The position numbers were made by a program, and so were the translations under genes. The notes beneath the pieces are model-generated. The model worked only from the letters and a program-made list of their open reading frames with translations. It was not told the DNA's origin and made no database searches. From assembly GCA_024711025.1 (NCBI GenBank), contig JANJTP010000009.1:1-42349 (forward strand): a DNA stretch of 42,349 nt, written 5' to 3'. How positions within the stretch are numbered: the stretch's first letter is position 1; the number at the start of each line of letters is the position of its first letter. This document shows positions 38,669 to 42,349 of this stretch, piece by piece. Origin of the DNA: Solirubrobacteraceae bacterium. Lineage in GTDB: Bacteria; Actinomycetota; Thermoleophilia; Solirubrobacterales; Solirubrobacteraceae.

Positions 38669-40345
38669 ATGCGTGCCGTTGACGCGATCGTCGAATGCCT
38701 GAAGGCCGAGGGCGTCGAGGTCGTATTCGGCCTTCCGGGCGGGGCCAACATCCCGACGTACGACGCGCTCTACGACGCTGACATCCGTCACGTCCTGGTG
38801 CGTCACGAGGCCGGCGGCGGCCACGCCGCCGAGGGCTACGCGAAGGCGACCGGCAAGGTCGGCGTCTGCCTGGCCACGTCGGGCCCCGGCGCGACGAACA
38901 TCGTCACGCCGATCCAGGACGCGATGATGGACTCGGTTCCCGTCGTCTTCATCACCGGCCAGGTGCGCACCGACCTGCTCGGCACGGACGGCTTCCAAGA
39001 GGCCGACGTCATGGGCATCACGATGCCCGCCGTCAAGCACTCGGTGATGCTCCGCCACCCGCTGGAGATCCCGCGCGCCCTGCACGAGGCCTTCTACATC
39101 GCGCGCACCGGTCGGCCGGGTCCGGTCGTCGTCGACATCCCGATGGACCTCACGCGGGCCGACATCCCGTACGAGCCGGTCGAGGACATCCACCTGCCCG
39201 GCTACCAGCCGACGACCGAGGGCAACGCCAAGCAGATCCGTCAGGCGGCCAAGGCACTGGCGGCGGCCGTGCGACCGGTGCTGTACACCGGCGGCGGCGT
39301 GATCAGCGCCGGCGCGAGCGACGAGCTGCGGGAGCTCGTGGAGGCCGGCGGCTTTCCCTTGACCTGCACGCTGAACGGGCTCGGCTCGTTCCCGGCGCCC
39401 CACCCGCTGTGGCTGGGGATGCTCGGCATGCACGGGACGCGCACGGCCAACTACGCGATGGACGAGGCCGACCTGATCGTGGCGATCGGTGCGCGCTTCG
39501 ACGATCGCGTCACCGGCAAGCTCAGCGAGTTCGCCCCGCGGGCGAAGTTCGTCCACATCGACGTCGACCCCGCGGAGATCGGCAAGAACGTCCCCGCGCA
39601 CATCCCGATCGTCGGCGACGCTCGCAACGTCCTGCCGCGCCTGACCGAGGAGTACCGGGCGCTGGGCGCCGAGCAGGCGCGGCTCGAGAGCTGGTGGCAG
39701 CGGATCCACGCCTGGCAGGAGCGCCATCCGCTGCGCTACGACGACACGACCGACGACGAGATCCGCCCGCAGTTCATGATCGAGTCGCTCTACAGGGCCA
39801 CCGACGGTGACGCGATCGTGAGCGTCGACGTCGGTCAGCACCAGATGTGGGCCGCCCAGTACTACCACTTCCGCCGGCCGCGCAAGTGGCTCAGCTCGAG
39901 CGGCCTCGGGACGATGGGGTTCGGCCTTCCGGCGGCGATGGGCGCGAAGGCCGGGATGCCGGGCGAGCAGGTCGTCTGCATCACCGGCGATGGCTCGATC
40001 CAGATGAACATCCAGGAGCTGGCCACCTGTGCGCAGGAGGGCATCGACGTCAAGGTGTTCATCATGAACAACGGCTATCTGGGCATGGTGCGCCAGTGGC
40101 AGGAGCTGTTCTGGGACCGCCGCTACAGCGCCGTCGACCTCGGCCGCTGGCCCGACTTCGTCAAGGTCGCCGAGGGGATGGGGGCGACCGGAGTCCGGCT
40201 CTCGAGCAAGGTGACGCTGGAAGCCGACATGCGCGAGGCGCTCGAGACGCCGGGCGTCGTCGTCGTCGACGTTCCCGTGACCGCCGAGGAGAACGTCTAC
40301 CCGATGATCGTGCCCGGCGGCGCCGCGCGCGAGATGGAGGGCTGA
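38669..40345 (+). CDS. ilvB: Acetolactate synthase large (catalytic) subunit
   Basis: IlvB condenses pyruvates (or pyruvate and 2-oxobutyrate) with ThDP and FAD, the first common step of Val, Leu and Ile synthesis. The 558-aa protein has the catalytic Glu47 (HEAGGGHAAEGYA), the FAD-domain segment IGARFDDRVTGK, and the ThDP motif GDGSIQMNIQELATC...NN, plus LGMVRQWQELFW typical of AHAS. ATG 38669 has AGGAGG 11 nt upstream, and the protein then begins in the right place. The small subunit gene follows directly. ilvC, often next, is not found. Confidence 0.95.
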   Translation: MRAVDAIVECLKAEGVEVVFGLPGGANIPTYDALYDADIRHVLVRHEAGGGHAAEGYAKATGKVGVCLATSGPGATNIVTPIQDAMMDSVPVVFITGQVRTDLLGTDGFQEADVMGITMPAVKHSVMLRHPLEIPRALHEAFYIARTGRPGPVVVDIPMDLTRADIPYEPVEDIHLPGYQPTTEGNAKQIRQAAKALAAAVRPVLYTGGGVISAGASDELRELVEAGGFPLTCTLNGLGSFPAPHPLWLGMLGMHGTRTANYAMDEADLIVAIGARFDDRVTGKLSEFAPRAKFVHIDVDPAEIGKNVPAHIPIVGDARNVLPRLTEEYRALGAEQARLESWWQRIHAWQERHPLRYDDTTDDEIRPQFMIESLYRATDGDAIVSVDVGQHQMWAAQYYHFRRPRKWLSSSGLGTMGFGLPAAMGAKAGMPGEQVVCITGDGSIQMNIQELATCAQEGIDVKVFIMNNGYLGMVRQWQELFWDRRYSAVDLGRWPDFVKVAEGMGATGVRLSSKVTLEADMREALETPGVVVVDVPVTAEENVYPMIVPGGAAREMEG

Positions 40346-40348
40346 GCC

Positions 40349-40906
40349 GTGGGCGAGCCCGGGACACCCGAGCTGTTGAGCCTCGAGGAGCTCGAGGCGT
40401 CGGGCGGTCTGCGGACCGGCCGCAAGCACATCCTCTCGATCCTCGTCGAGAACAAGCCGGGCGTCCTGACGCGGATCGCCGGGCTGTTCGCCAGGCGCGG
40501 CTTCAACATCGACACGCTCACGGTCGGGCCGACCGACGACGAGCGGTACTCGCGGATCACGCTCACGCTGGACGGCGCGCTGCATCCGATCGACCAGGTC
40601 ACCAAGCAGCTCCACAAGCTCGTGAACGTGTTGAAGATCCGCGACCTCGAGCCGGCGGAGACGGTGGCGCGCGAGCTGGCGCTGTTCAAGCTCGCCGTCG
40701 ACGGCGCGAGCCGGGCGGAGGTCCTGCAGATCTGCGAGATCTTCCGTGGCAAGGTCGTCGACGTCAGCCGCCGCTCGATCACCGTCGAGATCACCGGCAC
40801 CACCGACAAGATCGAGGCCTTCGACCGGATGCTGCGGCCGTTCGGGCTGGTCGAGATGATGCGTACCGGTGAGATCGCGATCAGCCGGGGACGCGCCGAG
40901 ACCTGA
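40349..40906 (+). CDS. ilvN: Acetolactate synthase regulatory (small) subunit
   Basis: IlvN/IlvH binds IlvB, raises its activity and confers valine inhibition. The 185-aa protein has an N-terminal ACT domain (HILSILVENKPGVLTRIAGLFARRGFNI in outline, with TVGPT) and the C-terminal domain (ITGTTDKIEAFDRMLRPFGLVEMMRTG). About 25 extra residues precede the ACT domain from GTG 40349, which lies 3 nt after the ilvB stop. Length fits the family. Confidence 0.94.
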   Translation: MGEPGTPELLSLEELEASGGLRTGRKHILSILVENKPGVLTRIAGLFARRGFNIDTLTVGPTDDERYSRITLTLDGALHPIDQVTKQLHKLVNVLKIRDLEPAETVARELALFKLAVDGASRAEVLQICEIFRGKVVDVSRRSITVEITGTTDKIEAFDRMLRPFGLVEMMRTGEIAISRGRAET

Positions 40907-40964
40907 GCCTCGCCGGCGCCGCGCGGACGGGCTCCGCACGGCGCCGGTCCGAGCCCGCGCTCCG

Positions 40965-42349
40965 ATGCACCCGACGAGCACCGCGGCGCCCGGCGCCTTT
41001 GCGCTGACCGACGCGAGCGCGCGCAGGCTGCGCGGCCGGGTGGAGGTGGCGCTGCGCCGGGCGCGGCGCGGGCGAGCGGGGGGCGTGCTGGCGACGGTCA
41101 CCGTTCCCGCTCCGCGCGATGCCGACCCGACCGCGGTCGCGGTCGCCTCGCGCGCCGGGGGCGAGCCGTGGTTCGCCTTCGAGCAGCCCGCGCGCGAGGG
41201 CGCGGCGCTCGCGACGCTCGGGGCGGCGATGAGGATCGCCGCGTCCGGCTCGGCGCGCTTTCGCGAGGTGTCCGCTCGCTGGAGGGGCGCGATCGCCGAT
41301 GCGGCGTGCGACACGTCCGATGGGCCGCGCGGCTCGGGACTGGTGGCGGTCGGCGGCTTCGCGTTCGCGCCGGATGGCGGTGCCGTGCCGCACTGGAGCG
41401 GCTTCCCGCCGGCGCTGCTGGAGGTTCCGGAGGTCGCGCTCGCGCGGCGCGCCGACGAGGTGCGGCTGACGCTCGCCGCGCTCGTCGGCCCGGACGACGA
41501 TCCCGACGAGGTCACCGCCCGTCTTGTCGAGCGGGCGGCGGCGCTGCGCCAGGCGCCGCTGCCGCTGCTCGACCCCGATCCGGCGCGCTCCTGCCGCGTA
41601 GTGAGCGCGATGCCACCCGAGCATTACGAGGCCGCGGTCGCCGCCGCGGTCGAGCGGATCCGGGCCGGTGGGCTCGACAAGATCGTCCTTGCCCGTGAGG
41701 TGCAGGTGCACGCCCCGGGCTCGCACGACGCCGCGGCGATCCTCGGCGTGTTGCGCGAGGCATTCCGCGAGTGCCACGTGCTCGCGGTCGGCCGCGGCGC
41801 GGACGTGCTGCTGGCCGCGAGCCCCGAGCTGCTCGTGCGGCGTGAGGGGCTGCGTGCCGGGACGCTCGCGCTGGCCGGCTCCACGCGCCGCAGCGCCGAC
41901 CCCGCGGTCGACGGGCATCTCGGCGAGCAGCTCCTGCGCTCGGAGAAGGATCGCGAGGAGCAGGCGATCGTCACCCGCAGGATCGTCAGCGCGCTACGAC
42001 CGCACAGCCTCTGGGTGACGCCCGCCGACGAGCCGGTGCTCGCGCGGATCGCCAACATCCAGCATCTCGCGACTCCGATTCGCGCGCAGCTGCGCGAGCC
42101 GATCAGCGTGATCGATCTGGCCGGGCTGCTGCATCCGACGCCGGCGGTCGGCGGCGAGCCGCTCGCCGCCGCCGCGCCGTTGATCCCCGCGCTGGAGGGG
42201 CTGGACCGCGGCTGGTACGCGGGGCCGGTCGGCTGGGTCGACGAGCACGAGGACGGCGAGCTGTGCGTCGCTCTGCGCTGTGCGCTGCTCACCGGGTCTG
42301 TGGCGCGGTGCTTCGCCGGGGTCGGCGTCGTGCGCGACAGCGACCCCGC
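40965..42349 (+). CDS. menF: Isochorismate synthase (MenF-like), 3'-truncated by window edge
   Basis: This chorismate-binding enzyme family member converts chorismate to isochorismate, usually for menaquinone or a siderophore. The visible 461 residues include [50 protein letters not shown], the ATPI segment and [10 protein letters not shown], in the normal order. The C-terminal third is nearly complete, so only a few tens of residues are missing. Isochorismate rather than anthranilate or aminodeoxychorismate synthesis is favoured by LAGSTRR and the short N-terminal domain. ATG 40965 is the likely start; no TANNNT element is placed before it. The 58-bp gap after ilvN shows nothing else. Confidence 0.87.
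   Translation, partial: MHPTSTAAPGAFALTDASARRLRGRVEVALRRARRGRAGGVLATVTVPAPRDADPTAVAVASRAGGEPWFAFEQPAREGAALATLGAAMRIAASGSARFREVSARWRGAIADAACDTSDGPRGSGLVAVGGFAFAPDGGAVPHWSGFPPALLEVPEVALARRADEVRLTLAALVGPDDDPDEVTARLVERAAALRQAPLPLLDPDPARSCRVVSAMPPEHYEAAVAAAVERIRAGGLDKIVLAREVQVHAPGSHDAAAILGVLREAFRECHVLAVGRGADVLLAASPELLVRREGLRAGTLALAGSTRRSADPAVDGHLGEQLLRSEKDREEQAIVTRRIVSALRPHSLWVTPADEPVLARIANIQHLATPIRAQLREPISVIDLAGLLHPTPAVGGEPLAAAAPLIPALEGLDRGWYAGPVGWVDEHEDGELCVALRCALLTGSVARCFAGVGVVRDSDP

Noticed and set aside
38586-38700. Leader peptide for ilvB attenuation
   Set aside because: The frame from ATG 38586 is not enriched in Ile, Leu or Val codons and runs past the ilvB start. Its ATG is only 2 nt after the -10 hexamer.

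Overview
The window is chromosomal DNA from a very GC-rich bacterium (roughly 70% or more G+C by eye). It is densely packed with housekeeping genes. The gene families, the pheT-argCJBD linkage, the actinobacterial TANNNT -10 elements placed directly before start codons and an HDOD-LuxR regulator suggest a deep-branching actinobacterium, most likely Thermoleophilia/Solirubrobacterales. That placement is inference; no rRNA is present. I saw no tRNA, rRNA, CRISPR array, intact insertion sequence or prophage.

Layout. (1) 1-6460: the 3' part of pheT, then argC, argJ, argB and argD, all translationally overlapping or nearly so. (2) 6461-7579: an accessory stretch of lower coding quality, with a frameshifted hypothetical gene, a gene-free segment and 23-bp-type tandem repeats. 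(3) 7580-13758: a LysR regulator divergent from a cytosolic NAD-type molybdenum formate dehydrogenase operon (fused NuoE/NuoF-like diaphorase, a detached Fe-S subunit, a Cys-type catalytic subunit, FdhD), with an OxyR-type ATAG-N7-CTAT dyad between them. (4) 13773-15011: an MFS transporter. (5) 15102-21328: argG, a 58-aa membrane protein, an Ala/Pro-rich coiled-coil protein and dnaE. (6) 21333-24722: endonuclease IV divergent from gltX, then an HDOD-LuxR regulator behind a sigma-28-like promoter. (7) 24769-26842: a VanZ-like protein, an Rrf2 regulator and an esterase-GNAT-zinc finger operon. (8) 27035-29515: a DUF1269 protein, cysK and cysE. (9) 29624-34781: two 72-aa membrane proteins, a queuosine-salvage glycosylase-like gene, a PcrA/UvrD helicase, folD and a membrane protein. 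(10) 34827-42349: gatCAB, two small membrane proteins, ilvB, ilvN and the 5' part of a menF-like isochorismate synthase.

How the genes work together. argJ, argB, argC, argD and argG cover acetylated ornithine synthesis plus argininosuccinate synthesis; argF and argH are not in the window. GltX plus GatCAB fits the indirect route to Gln-tRNA and/or Asn-tRNA. cysE and cysK make cysteine, and a nearby Cys-free Rrf2 protein is a candidate CymR-type regulator. FdhD serves the formate dehydrogenase.

The most striking regulatory pattern is that at least fourteen transcription-unit starts carry a TANNNT hexamer 6-11 nt upstream of the start codon. This predicts leaderless or nearly leaderless mRNAs. 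It also helped choose several start codons and revealed two small genes (58 and 59 aa).
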